A stretch of DNA of 64,000 bases from Streptomyces sp. B21-105 (GTDB taxonomy: Bacteria > Actinomycetota > Actinomycetes > Streptomycetales > Streptomycetaceae). How positions within the stretch are numbered: the stretch's first letter is position 1; each line of letters begins with the position of its first letter. The stretch is from NCBI RefSeq assembly GCF_036898465.1, contig NZ_JARUMJ010000001.1, forward strand, positions 62,001-126,000, written 5' to 3'. A program made the position numbers and the translations under genes. Under the pieces are notes generated by a model. It did no database searches. It was not told the DNA's origin and saw nothing but the letters and a program-made list of their open reading frames with translations. This document shows positions 17,155 to 26,240 of this stretch, piece by piece.

Positions 17155-17608
17155 CTTGGCCGCAGGGGTGCACTTCTTCCCCTTCGCCGACGTCTCAGGG
17201 GAAGGGAGAGAGGTGTCAGCGTGCCGTGCCGGAAGCCCCCCTGGCGGGGGGTGTGAGCTGCTGCAGCCACGGCGCCCACCCCTACCGCGTCCCGGTCGCC
17301 GTCACCACCAACCCCGACGACCGCACCGGCACCGGTACAACCACCGGCCGCAGAATCAAAAGCGACACCGAACGCGGCTTCCACCGCGCCGAACACCTCC
17401 TGGCCGTAACCGAGCGGGATGTCCACGGGCGGGAACCACAGGTCGCACTGCGCAAGTTCGGGCTTGCGCGCACATGCCTTCATCGTGCTGGCGGCCCCTT
17501 CCGGCGCCACGCCTGGCGGGCAGAACAGGGTCCGCCGACGCGGCGGGGATGTCGTCGGACGTCAGCTGGACGAAGTGATGACCGTTATTTGCCGATGGTT
17601 TTGCGTCC
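17155..17608. other. Intergenic stretch with an unrecognised minus-strand ORF
   Basis: This 450-bp stretch lies between the replication-relaxation remnant and the malic enzyme gene. A minus-strand frame (about 17510 to 17160) includes PELAQCDLWFPPVDIPLGYGQE and an Ala/Gly/Val-rich helix that looks protein-like and might be the upstream partner of the relaxation gene, but I cannot identify it and its 3' end is low-complexity. No promoter or RNA feature is evident. Confidence 0.25.
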
Positions 17609-17638
17609 ATGCGCACGAAGCACGGGAAGACGGCTCAC

Positions 17639-19279
17639 ATGACAGTGAACGAATTTCCGCGCGGCGCGGCCCTCCTCGCAGACCCCCTGCGCAACAAAGG
17701 CACCGCTTTCAGCCTCCGGGAGCGGGCCGACCATGGTCTGGACGGGCTGCTTCCGGCCGCCGTGGAGACGCTCGACGAACAGGCCGACCGCGCGTACGAG
17801 GCGTTCCGCGGCTATGACAAGCCGCTGAACCGGCACATCTATCTGCGCCAGTTGCAGGACACCAACGAAATCCTCTTCCACCGCCTGGTCACCCGGCACC
17901 TGGAGGAGATGCTGCCCGTCGTCTACACGCCGACCGTCGGCGAGGCGTGTCGGCGCTTCAGCGAGATCTACCGCCGCCCGCGCGGGCTGTTCCTGTCCTA
18001 CGAGGACCGGCACCGCTTCCGGGAGATCCTGCGCAACCGCCCGCACCCGGACGTGGATGTCATCGTCGTCACCGACGGGCAGCGCATCCTGGGTCTGGGC
18101 GACCAGGGCGTCGGCGGCATGGGCATCCCGATCGGCAAGCTCAGCCTCTACACCGCCATCGGCGGCATCCACCCGGCCCGTACGCTGCCGATCCTGCTGG
18201 ACGCCGGGACCGACAACGAGGAGCTGCTGGCCGACCCGCACTACCTGGGCCGCCGGGAGCGTCGTGTCACGGGCGCCGCGTACGACGAGCTGGTGGAGTC
18301 GCTGGTGGCGGCCGTAGAGGCAGAACTGCCCGGCACGCTGCTGCAGTGGGAGGACTTCGCGACCGCCCACGCCCGCCCGATCCTCACCCGCTACCAGGAC
18401 CGGCTGCTGACCTTCAACGACGACATCCAGGGCACGGCAGCCGTCGCCCTCGGAGCGCTGACCACGGCCACCACGGTCGCGGGCACCCGCCTGGCCGACC
18501 AGCGGATCGTGATCCTCGGAGCCGGTTCCGCGGCGGTCGGGGCGGCCGACATGATCCGAACGGCGATGACGGACGAGGGCCTGTCGCCGGACGAGGCCCG
18601 CTCACGCTTCTGGTTCGTGGACGTCGACGGGCTGCTGACCGCCTCCCGCGACGGGCTCAGCGAGGAACAGCGCGTCTACGCCCGCGACGACGAGCAGGAG
18701 TCGTACGGACTCGCCGAGGTGGTCCGGCGGGCGGAGCCGACCGTGTTGATCGGCCTGTCCACCGCGAAGAACGCCTTCACCGAGGACGTCGTCCGGCAGA
18801 TGGCGTCCGCCTGCGAGCGGCCGGTGATCTTCCCGCTGTCCAACCCGACCTCGCACGCCGAGGCCGACCCGGCCGACCTCGCCCGCTGGACGGACGGCAA
18901 GGTCCTGGTCGCCACCGGCTCGCCGTTCCCGCCCCTGAAGGCCGACGGCCGCGAGGTGCCGGTGGCGCAGGCGAACAACGTGTACGTCTTCCCGGCCATC
19001 GGCCTTGCGGTGACCGCAGCCCGGGCGACCCGGGTCACCGACCGGATGATGGTCGCCGCCGCCCGCGCCGTGGGCCGGTGTGCCGCACGGTCCGCGACGG
19101 ACGACGCCGTCCCCGCGCCGCTGCTGCCACCGCTGGGAGAGATGCGCGACGCGGCCCGGGAGATCGCCGTGGCCGCGGGGATGGCCGCCGTCGAAGACGG
19201 CGTCGCCCCGCACGCGACCGAGGACGAGCTGCGGGCAGCGGTCGAACGCGCCCAGTGGACCCCTCGGTACGAGCGATGA
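17639..19279 (+). CDS. NAD-dependent malic enzyme (oxaloacetate-decarboxylating malate dehydrogenase)
   Basis: A 546-residue enzyme converting malate to pyruvate and CO2 in the cytosol. Malic N-domain: LPVVYTPTVGEACRRFSEIYRRPRGL, with the Tyr/Lys region IVVTDGQRILGLGDQGVGGMGIPIGKL and metal-site LTFNDDIQGTAAVALG. NAD domain: ILGAGSAAVGAADMI. C-terminal FPLSNPTSHAEA and GSPFPP are also typical. The length matches the large, SfcA/MaeA-type family. The ATG at 17639 (MTVNEFPRG) is preferred to 17609 for its better spacing to GGGAAG. It stands alone between IS remnants and looks intact. Confidence 0.93.
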   Translation: MTVNEFPRGAALLADPLRNKGTAFSLRERADHGLDGLLPAAVETLDEQADRAYEAFRGYDKPLNRHIYLRQLQDTNEILFHRLVTRHLEEMLPVVYTPTVGEACRRFSEIYRRPRGLFLSYEDRHRFREILRNRPHPDVDVIVVTDGQRILGLGDQGVGGMGIPIGKLSLYTAIGGIHPARTLPILLDAGTDNEELLADPHYLGRRERRVTGAAYDELVESLVAAVEAELPGTLLQWEDFATAHARPILTRYQDRLLTFNDDIQGTAAVALGALTTATTVAGTRLADQRIVILGAGSAAVGAADMIRTAMTDEGLSPDEARSRFWFVDVDGLLTASRDGLSEEQRVYARDDEQESYGLAEVVRRAEPTVLIGLSTAKNAFTEDVVRQMASACERPVIFPLSNPTSHAEADPADLARWTDGKVLVATGSPFPPLKADGREVPVAQANNVYVFPAIGLAVTAARATRVTDRMMVAAARAVGRCAARSATDDAVPAPLLPPLGEMRDAAREIAVAAGMAAVEDGVAPHATEDELRAAVERAQWTPRYER

Positions 19280-19589
19280 CCCATGCCGAATCGTCTCCGG
19301 ATCGGCGGGAGATCCCACGCATCCCCGCCGGTCTAAGACCACGGCCAGCGGGACGATGCGGCACGTGAAGCGGAGCCCCTTGTCCTCGTTGCCGCTCCCG
19401 GCATGGGCGGGATGCGGCTCGGAGTCGGGCCGACGTGTGGCGGCCGAGTCTCAAAGTAGTGGCTGGACACCAGGCAGGGCGGGTTGGACCGGTCAGAATT
19501 GACGTCCCCTCGGGTGCCTGCCGATAGCTGCTGCGGTCGGTTGTGGACGGTGATGGTGCTGGTCATGCAGACCGATGCACCGTTCTGGG

Positions 19590-20000
19590 ACTCGCTGGTG
19601 TCCGATGGAATCGACGAGATGGATGTCGAGGCGGTCACGGCCGCGCTCGGCACGGTCGAGGTGGTGGCGAAAGGCCGCACGGCCGAGGCGGCATGTCCGG
19701 ACACTGCGGCTGCTTCTCAGACCGAGTCCACGGCCGTTACCAGCGCAGGCTGAAAGGTTCTTCCACTCGCTGAGCAGGGCCTGGCGATCCGGCTGACGGT
19801 CCGACGCTTCGTCTGCGGGTCGGCGGACTGCCCGCGCCGAACGTTCGCCCGACCATTCTTCCAGCCGCCCGCCCCGTACGCACGGTTCACCACGCGGCTC
19901 GACCACGCCCTGGAGCGGGTGGGGCTCGCCTTGGCGGGGCGGGGCGAGGCGGGCCGGCGCCCGGCTGGCAGCCCAGCTGGGCTTCGGCGCCGGAAGGATG
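19590..20000 (+). pseudogene. ISL3-family transposase, N-terminal remnant with several frameshifts
   Basis: Alternating frames spell the zinc-finger N-terminus of ISL3 transposases: VEVVAKGRTAEAACP, then DRVHGRYQRRLK, IRLTVRRFVCGSADCPRRTF, RFTTRLDHALERVGLALAGR and LAAQLGFGAGR. At least three frame changes and no DDE domain. The piece ends against the ANTAR pseudogene. Positions 19280-19589 hold nothing else I can support. Confidence 0.65.
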
Positions 20001-20072
20001 AACTCAGGCCGGCATCGCCGCCGTGGCCTTCACCTACCGGCACTTCGGCGACAGCGGCGGCCACCCGCGCCA

Positions 20073-20424
20073 TCACTCGGGCTGGCCCGGGGTTCGCCCT
20101 CGATGCGGGCGCCGCTGTACCGCAGCGTTCAGCTTCAGTCCCACCGGCTCCTGCAGCGGCCGGTCCAGCACCCAGCCGATCAGGTCTTCCGCGACCGTGT
20201 GCAGTTTGATGTTGGATGTTGGTGTGCTGGGAAACCTCGCGCAGGACCTCGAACTCGGCAGTCGGCGGGAGCCGGTAAGTCGCGACGAGGACGCCAATGG
20301 CCTGGTCAACCGTCGCATGGGAATCGACCGCACGCCGCAACTGGGCGTTCTCCTGCTCAAGACAGGCCACCGTGGCGTCATGCGTTCCGTCAGGCGCGGT
20401 CCGCTGCTCGCGGGAGGTCGTCAT
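20073..20424 (-). pseudogene. ANTAR-domain regulator broken by a 7-bp tandem duplication
   Basis: Starts MTTSREQRTAPDG (ATG 20424 behind GGAG) and runs through LEQENAQLRRAVDSHATVDQAIGVLVATYRL and FEVLREVSQHTNI, a typical ANTAR RNA-binding helical bundle. There the DNA reads CAACATC twice in tandem; deleting one copy joins NIKLHTVAEDLIGWVLDRPLQ in the same frame, the expected ending. So one 7-bp duplication inactivates an otherwise intact gene of about 114 codons. ANTAR proteins act as transcription antiterminators. Confidence 0.75.
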
Positions 20425-20454
20425 GACGGGGTTCTCCATGGTTCTACGGCTTCC

Positions 20455-20708
20455 CGCCGAACACTGGGTCCACCTCAGAACGACGAACCCCGATCGAATC
20501 CACCTTCAGCACCGTCAAGTTGCGGACCCGGGTCACCCACGGAGATGGCAGCCCCGCAGCGGCCCTGGCCATGGTGTTCACGCTCACCGAGTCCGCCCGG
20601 GCCCGCCGGCGCGCGATCACCGCATCCCACCTCGTCGCCCTCATCCGCAACGACGCCACATTCCACAACGGCCACCTCGTCGAGCGTTCCGAGGTGAGCG
20701 CAGCATGA
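20455..20708 (+). pseudogene. IS256-family (mutator type) transposase, C-terminal remnant
   Basis: The end of an IS256 transposase is visible: HLRTTNP, one extra base, IESTFSTVKLRTRVTHG, SPAAALAMVFTLTESARARR and FHNGHLVERSE to a TGA at 20706-20708. The catalytic N-terminal two thirds are absent. The stop overlaps the ATG of the following HAD gene. Confidence 0.72.
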
Positions 20709-21202
20709 CCAGGCGCGAGAACCGCCCACTGCTCTTCCTGGACGTCGACGGGCCGCTCCTGCCGTTCGGTGACGGCCCGCAGCGCGATCTCGCGGGCACC
20801 GCATCCACCTCGCACATGGCGCGGCTCGACCCGCAGATCGGGCCGCGGCTCGCGGCGCTGCCATGCGACCTGGTCTGGGCCACCACCTGGGAAGAAGAGG
20901 CCAATATCGAGCTGGCACCGCGACTCGGCCTGCCGCAGCTGCCGGTCGTGAACTGGCCAGAGCCCTCAGCCGCCCACGATCGCGAAGACCAGTGGTTCGG
21001 GCTCCACTGGAAGACCCGAACCCTCGTCGCGTGGGCGGACACACGCCCGTTCGCCTGGGTCGACGACGAGATCACCGAAGCCGACCGGGACTGGGTATCC
21101 ACCCATCACCCCGCTCAGGCGATCCTCCATCACGTCGCGTCGTCCCGCGGCCTCACCGACCAGGACTTCGCAGTCCTCGATCAATGGCTACACCTGGCTT
21201 GA
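20705..21202 (+). CDS. HAD domain-containing protein
   Basis: A 165-residue small haloacid-dehalogenase-like protein. Motif I is LLFLDVDGPLLPFGD (DVD nucleophile/acid pair near residue 13), motif II-like LVWATTWEEEAN, a basic residue in LHWKTRTLVAW, and motif IV FAWVDDEI. This resembles the HAD_18/Swiss-army-knife-type phosphatase family of Streptomyces, usually a stand-alone gene. Its start codon overlaps the stop of an IS256 remnant, so the original promoter may have been displaced. It appears intact. Confidence 0.8.
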   Translation: MTRRENRPLLFLDVDGPLLPFGDGPQRDLAGTASTSHMARLDPQIGPRLAALPCDLVWATTWEEEANIELAPRLGLPQLPVVNWPEPSAAHDREDQWFGLHWKTRTLVAWADTRPFAWVDDEITEADRDWVSTHHPAQAILHHVASSRGLTDQDFAVLDQWLHLA

Positions 21203-22613
<1,411 letters not shown>

Positions 22614-22623
22614 GCTGTAATCC

Positions 22624-22656
22624 TGACGCAATGGACTCCCAGCGTCAATGAGTCCA
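22624..22656. promoter_or_regulatory. Interlaced inverted repeats (TetR operator candidate)
   Basis: TGACGC-N12-GCGTCA (22624-22629 / 22642-22647) and TGGACTC-N11-GAGTCCA (22632-22638 / 22650-22656) overlap each other just upstream of the TetR start, in the divergent gap with the NTF2-like gene. All arms are perfect. Confidence 0.6.
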
Positions 22657-22722
22657 ATTTGGCTGGTCACCCCGGGTTTCCACGCCCGATGCCTGCCTCT
22701 CAACCCATCAGGAGTGAAACCC

Positions 22723-23145
22723 ATGGCGCAGACAGCCGTTCCGGCCGGTGGTGTGATCGCCGAGCAGATCCGCGAGGTCGAGCGGGCCAGGCTCCGAGCG
22801 CTCGTCGCAGGCGACATCCGTGCCGCTTCCGAACTGCACGCATCCGACTTCCAGCTCGTCACCCCCGTCGGCCAGGTACTGCCCAAAGACGCATACCTCC
22901 AGGCGATCGCGACCGGAGACATCGACTACGTGGAATGGGAACCCGGCCCCATCGACGTCCGCATTCACGGAAACGCCGCCGTCATCCGCTACCAGGCCAT
23001 GCTGGAGGTGATCTTCAAGGGCCGCCGGGTACCCCGCGCGAGCTACTGGCACACCGACACCTATGAGAACGCAGACGGCCAGTGGCAAGCAGTCTGGTCC
23101 CAGGCAACCGCGATCGAGCAGATCATGCAGCCTCCCCTCCCGTAG
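22723..23145 (+). CDS. NTF2-like / SnoaL-like (DUF4440-type) protein
   Basis: A 140-residue cone-fold protein: IREVERARLRALVAGDIRAASELHASDFQLVTPVGQVLPKDAYLQAI, then WEPGPIDVRIHGNAAVIRYQAML and the terminal YENADGQWQAVWSQATAI. The ATG at 22723 has AGGAG in front. Such proteins are isomerases, dehydratases or small-ligand binders; catalytic residues cannot be assigned. Presumably controlled by the divergent TetR gene. Confidence 0.8.
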   Translation: MAQTAVPAGGVIAEQIREVERARLRALVAGDIRAASELHASDFQLVTPVGQVLPKDAYLQAIATGDIDYVEWEPGPIDVRIHGNAAVIRYQAMLEVIFKGRRVPRASYWHTDTYENADGQWQAVWSQATAIEQIMQPPLP

Positions 23146-23369
23146 CGGACAACCGGACCTGAGAGCGCCGCAGCTCCCCGGGACGCGTCCGCGGACGCTT
23201 GCCGCGCGCTCTGCTCACCTCGGCGATATTCCGGCCATGGGGGCCGCCGGCCGGTCCCGCGACGGCTCATCACGTCTGCGTACTCGACCGCTCGGCGGTG
23301 TCCGCCTCTGTGCGGGGACGGGGCGCGGCAGCCGCCGGCCCCAGGTCGAGGCGCTTGCTCATGCATCTC

Positions 23370-23600
23370 GGCGGGACCGGAAGGACCGGCATCATCGACG
23401 GCACCGAGATCCCGGTCCGGCACCGGTCCAAGGCGCAAGGACCGGGACAAGTTCATCTCCGGGAAGAACAAGCAGAACACCGTCAAGTCCATGGCGGTCA
23501 CGGACGGCGAAGGACGCGTGCTGTGGTGCAGCCCGAGCAAGCCCGGGAGTTGCACGGACATCACCCACGCACGCCAGTCGGGGCTGCTCGGGCTCGGCGC
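23370..23600 (+). pseudogene. IS5-type DDE transposase remnant (copy A)
   Basis: IIDGTEIPVRHRSK and, in the next frame, DKFISGKNKQNTVKSMAVTDGEGRVLWCSPSKPGSCTDITHARQSGL preserve the first catalytic Asp region of IS5-type transposases (DGTEIPV, GKNKQNTVKS). A related fragment lies at 39330-39520 on minus. Positions 23146-23369 and 23600-23880 hold only unrecognisable sequence. Confidence 0.65.
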
Positions 23601-23915
23601 AGGTGCACGGGGCATGGGGACACGGAGCCGAGGACGCGGCGTGGTTCCTGCTGGGAACGGGCCCCTGTCGCCACCTGATGGAGCAGACCGACGCGGCTGC
23701 ACGGGCCTGCGCCCGCCGCACCCTGACGGAACATCTGCGCGACCACGAGACGGCGGACGGCACGGTCGGCTGCGCAGCACGTCGTGGCTGGTCACGGCAG
23801 ATCGCCCAGCCGACCCATCGGGCAGGCCCTAGTGCCGCATCAGGCAACGTTCGCCCTGTCCTGACGCGCCGTCCAGATGTGCTCTGGGCGGCGCGTTGTG
23901 CGTCATGCTGGGCCA

Positions 23916-24170
23916 GTGGCTGAGCGTGTGCGGGTCCGAGGGATCGATGACTACGAGGGACAGCGGCTGCTGCGGATCATCCGCCGAGGGACCGGGTCCG
24001 TGGTGACCTGGCGGCGGGCCCAGATGGTGCTGCTGTCCGCGCAGGGCATGGACGTGGCAAAGGTTGCCGAGGTGACGTTCACCAGCCCCGACCGGGTCCG
24101 GGACGTGATCCACAACTTCAACGCGGACGGCTTCGACTCGCTCTATCCGAAGTGCAAGGGCGGGCAACCT
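23916..24170 (+). pseudogene. IS630-family transposase, N-terminal fragment
   Basis: From a GTG the frame reads VAERVRVRGIDDYEGQRLLRIIRRGTGSVVTWRRAQMVLLSAQGMDVAKVAEVTFTS and DRVRDVIHNFNADGFDSLYPKCKGG, the complete HTH half of an IS630 transposase. It is cut right after KGG, before the DDE domain, at a CTAGTACTG joint near 24170. The left flank starts with CTAG near 23829, compatible with TA-targeted insertion. Confidence 0.75.
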
Positions 24171-24279
24171 AGTACTGCAGCCCTAGATCGTGATCTCGAT
24201 GGTGAGGGGCGCCGAGGCGACAGTCGGACGGCGTCGACCATCTGGCCGAGACCTCCCACGCCGTCGGCTCCTTCTCCCG

Positions 24280-24684
24280 CTACCCGAGTTCACCGCGACG
24301 GAGGGCGTCCCTTATCTCGCTGAGCTTCGCGGTCGTCGCCGGGGTCTGCTCCTGCGCTTGTTCAGCGCGTCGGAGGGCATCGTCAATCTCGCTGAGCTTC
24401 GCCGAGGACAGGACGGCCGCCCGCTCTATCAGGTCGTCCCGTGACACAGTGGTCAGCCACGTGCAAGGGGTGAAGCCTGGACGCGGGAACGCGAGCCGCA
24501 GCACGCCTTCGAACGGCACTCCTTCACCGGCGCCCACCAGCACTTCGATGCCCAGACCGCTGATGTCGACGCCCGCCGGAGCGACGACCTGCATCACCCG
24601 GATCCCGGACGCGTCGTCTCCCGACAGCAGTACGACCAGCCTCCGCTCGTCGAACTGGACCCACCAGACTTCGCCACGTTGCAC
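24280..24684 (-). CDS. PemK/MazF-like toxin-fold protein with duplicated C-terminal helix
   Basis: About 134 residues from a GTG at 24684, four bases behind a perfect GGAGG. VQRGEVWWVQFDERRLVVLLSGDD is the beta-hairpin start of the PemK/MazF fold (RGEVWWV); TWLTTVSRDDLIERAAVLSSAKLSEIDDALR is the typical end. Unusually the helix KLSEIxDALRR occurs twice (KLSEIDDALRRAEQ and KLSEIRDALRRGEL), lengthening the tail. MazF-type proteins are mRNA interferases, but no antitoxin gene is next to it, so this may be an orphan or a non-toxic relative. Confidence 0.65.
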   Translation of the reverse strand: MQRGEVWWVQFDERRLVVLLSGDDASGIRVMQVVAPAGVDISGLGIEVLVGAGEGVPFEGVLRLAFPRPGFTPCTWLTTVSRDDLIERAAVLSSAKLSEIDDALRRAEQAQEQTPATTAKLSEIRDALRRGELG

Positions 24685-24814
24685 AAGTCCTCCAGACACA
24701 GGACGACAAACAGACGCTGCGCGAGCCTGACGCGCTGTGGAGACGGGTGCAGCCACCGTTGATCATCGGTGTGTGAGGACTGAAGATCACGCGGTGGCCG
24801 CGGGTCACAGCGTA

Positions 24815-24960
24815 AACCCTGCCCACTGGCAGGAGGCGTTCGAGGGCCTGGTGAGCCGGATAGCGGGACGGTTCACGCGGGTCGAATCCCGGTGCCGAGC
24901 CCGGAAGTTGGCACTCGGCCTGCTGTAGGACCTGCGGCGCAAGAACTGCTGGACGCTGGC
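24815..24960 (+). pseudogene. IS701-family transposase, N-terminal fragment
   Basis: NPAHWQEAFEGLVSRIAGRF and TRVESRCRARKLALGLL followed by a TAG and DLRRKNCW match the start of IS701 transposases (W...F..L..RIAGRF.RVEPR.RAR....GLLADLPRKNCW). It is joined within the codons for NCW to the tail of a different transposase. Confidence 0.65.
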
Positions 24961-25093
24961 CCGGACCCACACCCCGGTCGAGCGTGGTGTTGCCCGCCTC
25001 AAGTCCTGGCGGGTCTTCCGTCACGCCCGCTGCGGCCCGAACCGCATGACGTCGATTGCCGAAGCCGTACTCACCCTGGAGCGGCACCGCTGA
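24955..25093 (+). pseudogene. IS5-type transposase, C-terminal fragment fused to the IS701 fragment
   Basis: In frame with the preceding fragment the sequence continues WTLARTHTPVERGVARLKSWRVF, CGPNRMTSIAEAVLTLERHR and a TGA at 25091-25093, the ending of IS5/ISH1-like DDE transposases (HTPVERGVARLK). The two families are unrelated, so this is a recombinant scar. Confidence 0.65.
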
Positions 25094-25102
25094 AGAACCT
25101 CT

Positions 25103-25170
25103 GTGAAGTGGTTCAACGCGGAGAAGGGCTTCGGCTTCGTCGCCCAGGGCCTGAAGGTCGACAGGTCGAG
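25103..25170 (+). pseudogene. Cold-shock protein, N-terminal remnant
   Basis: VKWFNAEKGFGFVAQG is the diagnostic start of a cold-shock domain (RNP1 motif KGFGF), but the frame then continues with unrelated sequence. It begins ten bases after the IS5 stop codon, so an insertion or deletion removed the rest. An intact cold-shock gene lies 550 bp downstream. From here to 25560 there is no gene I can support. Confidence 0.65.
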
Positions 25171-25615
25171 CACATCAACCTGGGCCGGCCTTCCCGCCCG
25201 CGTACCGAGCGTGCCACGGCCCCTGGGGCAGGCCAGGCGCCCGCTGCCGACCCGGCACCGGGCGTCGGCCCTCCGGGCGGACGGTGGCCCGATCCTGGGC
25301 AGCACGTGAGCAGGGCCGCGACCGGCGACGGACCGATGCGCCCGACGCCGGGCGAAGTGCGGCACCGCCGGGAAGATCACACCGCTCCCAGCCGTGAACA
25401 GCCACCGCTCCTCCAGAAACACCGCAAGCCCGGCCGGGAAAATATCTGTGACCCCGAGGTGAGGATTTACCACGCCACACGGGGAGCGTTTTTACGGCAA
25501 CCGGCAGAGCGGAAATATCCTCCGTACACGACCTGCTACCTCATGCTACTGTTGATCTCAGTTGCAGTTGTGGTTCCCAAAAAACTCCAAGCTCCGTCGC
25601 CGGCATATCCCGGCC

Positions 25616-25645
25616 ACCGGAAGCTTTCGTCATTGCCGGTTTTTT
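25616..25645 (+). promoter_or_regulatory. Hairpin with T6 tract in the cold-shock leader (attenuator-like)
   Basis: ACCGG (25616-25620) pairs with CCGGT (25636-25640), followed directly by T6 to 25645, 80 bp upstream of the cold-shock gene. The stem is short, but a T-tract is rare in this GC-rich DNA. It sits within a long AT-richer leader (about 25550-25723) of the sort that cold-shock genes use for post-transcriptional control. Function is inferred. Confidence 0.35.
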
Positions 25646-25723
25646 CCCGGACGGGGCATCATCGCGGCGACCTGGTATCCGTGCATCACGGGTCCCGGCG
25701 TACTGCCCCAGAGGAGATATGAC

Positions 25724-25927
25724 GTGGCATCAGGCATGGTGAAGTGGTTCAACGCAGCCAAGGGTTTCGGCTTCATCGAGCAGGACGGCGGCGGCCCCGA
25801 CGTCTTCGCCCACTTCTCGAACATCGCCGCCCGCGGCTACCGCGAGCTGCTCGAAGGCCAGAAGGTCACCTTCGACATCGCGGCGGGCCAGAAAGGCCCG
25901 ACAGCTGAGAACATCGTTCTCGCCTGA
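25724..25927 (+). CDS. Cold-shock protein (CspA family)
   Basis: A 67-residue single cold-shock domain: [21 protein letters not shown] carries RNP1 (KGFGFI) and DVFAHFSNI carries RNP2 (VFAHF), ending with [10 protein letters not shown]. The GTG start at 25724 has GAGGAG seven bases upstream, and the family normally begins MAxGxVKWFN. It binds single-stranded RNA/DNA as an RNA chaperone. It precedes a DEAD-box helicase gene, a pairing common in Streptomyces; a strong hairpin separates the two, so they are probably separately transcribed. Confidence 0.95.
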   Translation: MASGMVKWFNAAKGFGFIEQDGGGPDVFAHFSNIAARGYRELLEGQKVTFDIAAGQKGPTAENIVLA

Positions 25928-25943
25928 CGTCGGCGCACACTTC

Positions 25944-25985
25944 GCAGCTGGGGCCCGCATCCCTCGGGGTGCGGGCCCCAGCTGC
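25944..25985. terminator. Strong hairpin terminator after the cold-shock gene
   Basis: Perfect 16-bp arms (25944-25959 and 25970-25985; left arm GCAGCTGGGGCCCGCA) around a 10-nt loop, starting 16 bp after the stop codon. There is no T-tract, which is usual for actinobacterial terminators. Confidence 0.85.
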
Positions 25986-26205
25986 GGACATTCGTGCAGT
26001 GGCGGCCCACCGCACGCGGCGATCTTTCACGGGTGCGTGCTTCTTGGGAGCTGAACCGGCCGGCGTCCGGGATTCCATGACCACATGACGCCCCCGTTCC
26101 ACCGCCTGCACCCCGCAGCGGGTCTCCACTGCACGCCATATTCACTTTCACATTCCATTCCGGCCCGTTCTTGTGATTCCCCGCGCTGTTCTCCTGCTGC
26201 GGGAA

Positions 26206-26232
26206 TTCCTTGATACGCGCCGTATCAAGGAA
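26206..26232 (+). promoter_or_regulatory. 12-bp hairpin masking the helicase ribosome-binding site
   Basis: TTCCTTGATACG (26206-26217) and CGTATCAAGGAA (26221-26232) are perfect complements separated by only 3 nt. The right arm contains most of the Shine-Dalgarno sequence GGAAGG (26229-26234), six bases before the helicase ATG at 26241. As RNA the stem would block initiation until melted or unwound, an arrangement suited to thermosensing or to autoregulation by the helicase. The DNA palindrome could alternatively be a protein operator. Confidence 0.6.
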
Positions 26233-26240
26233 GGTTCTCC

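Noticed and set aside
26195..26235. Helicase leader hairpin as an intrinsic terminator of the upstream gene
   Set aside because: It lacks a T-tract, lies 270 bp past the cold-shock stop where a better terminator already stands, and contains the helicase ribosome-binding site.
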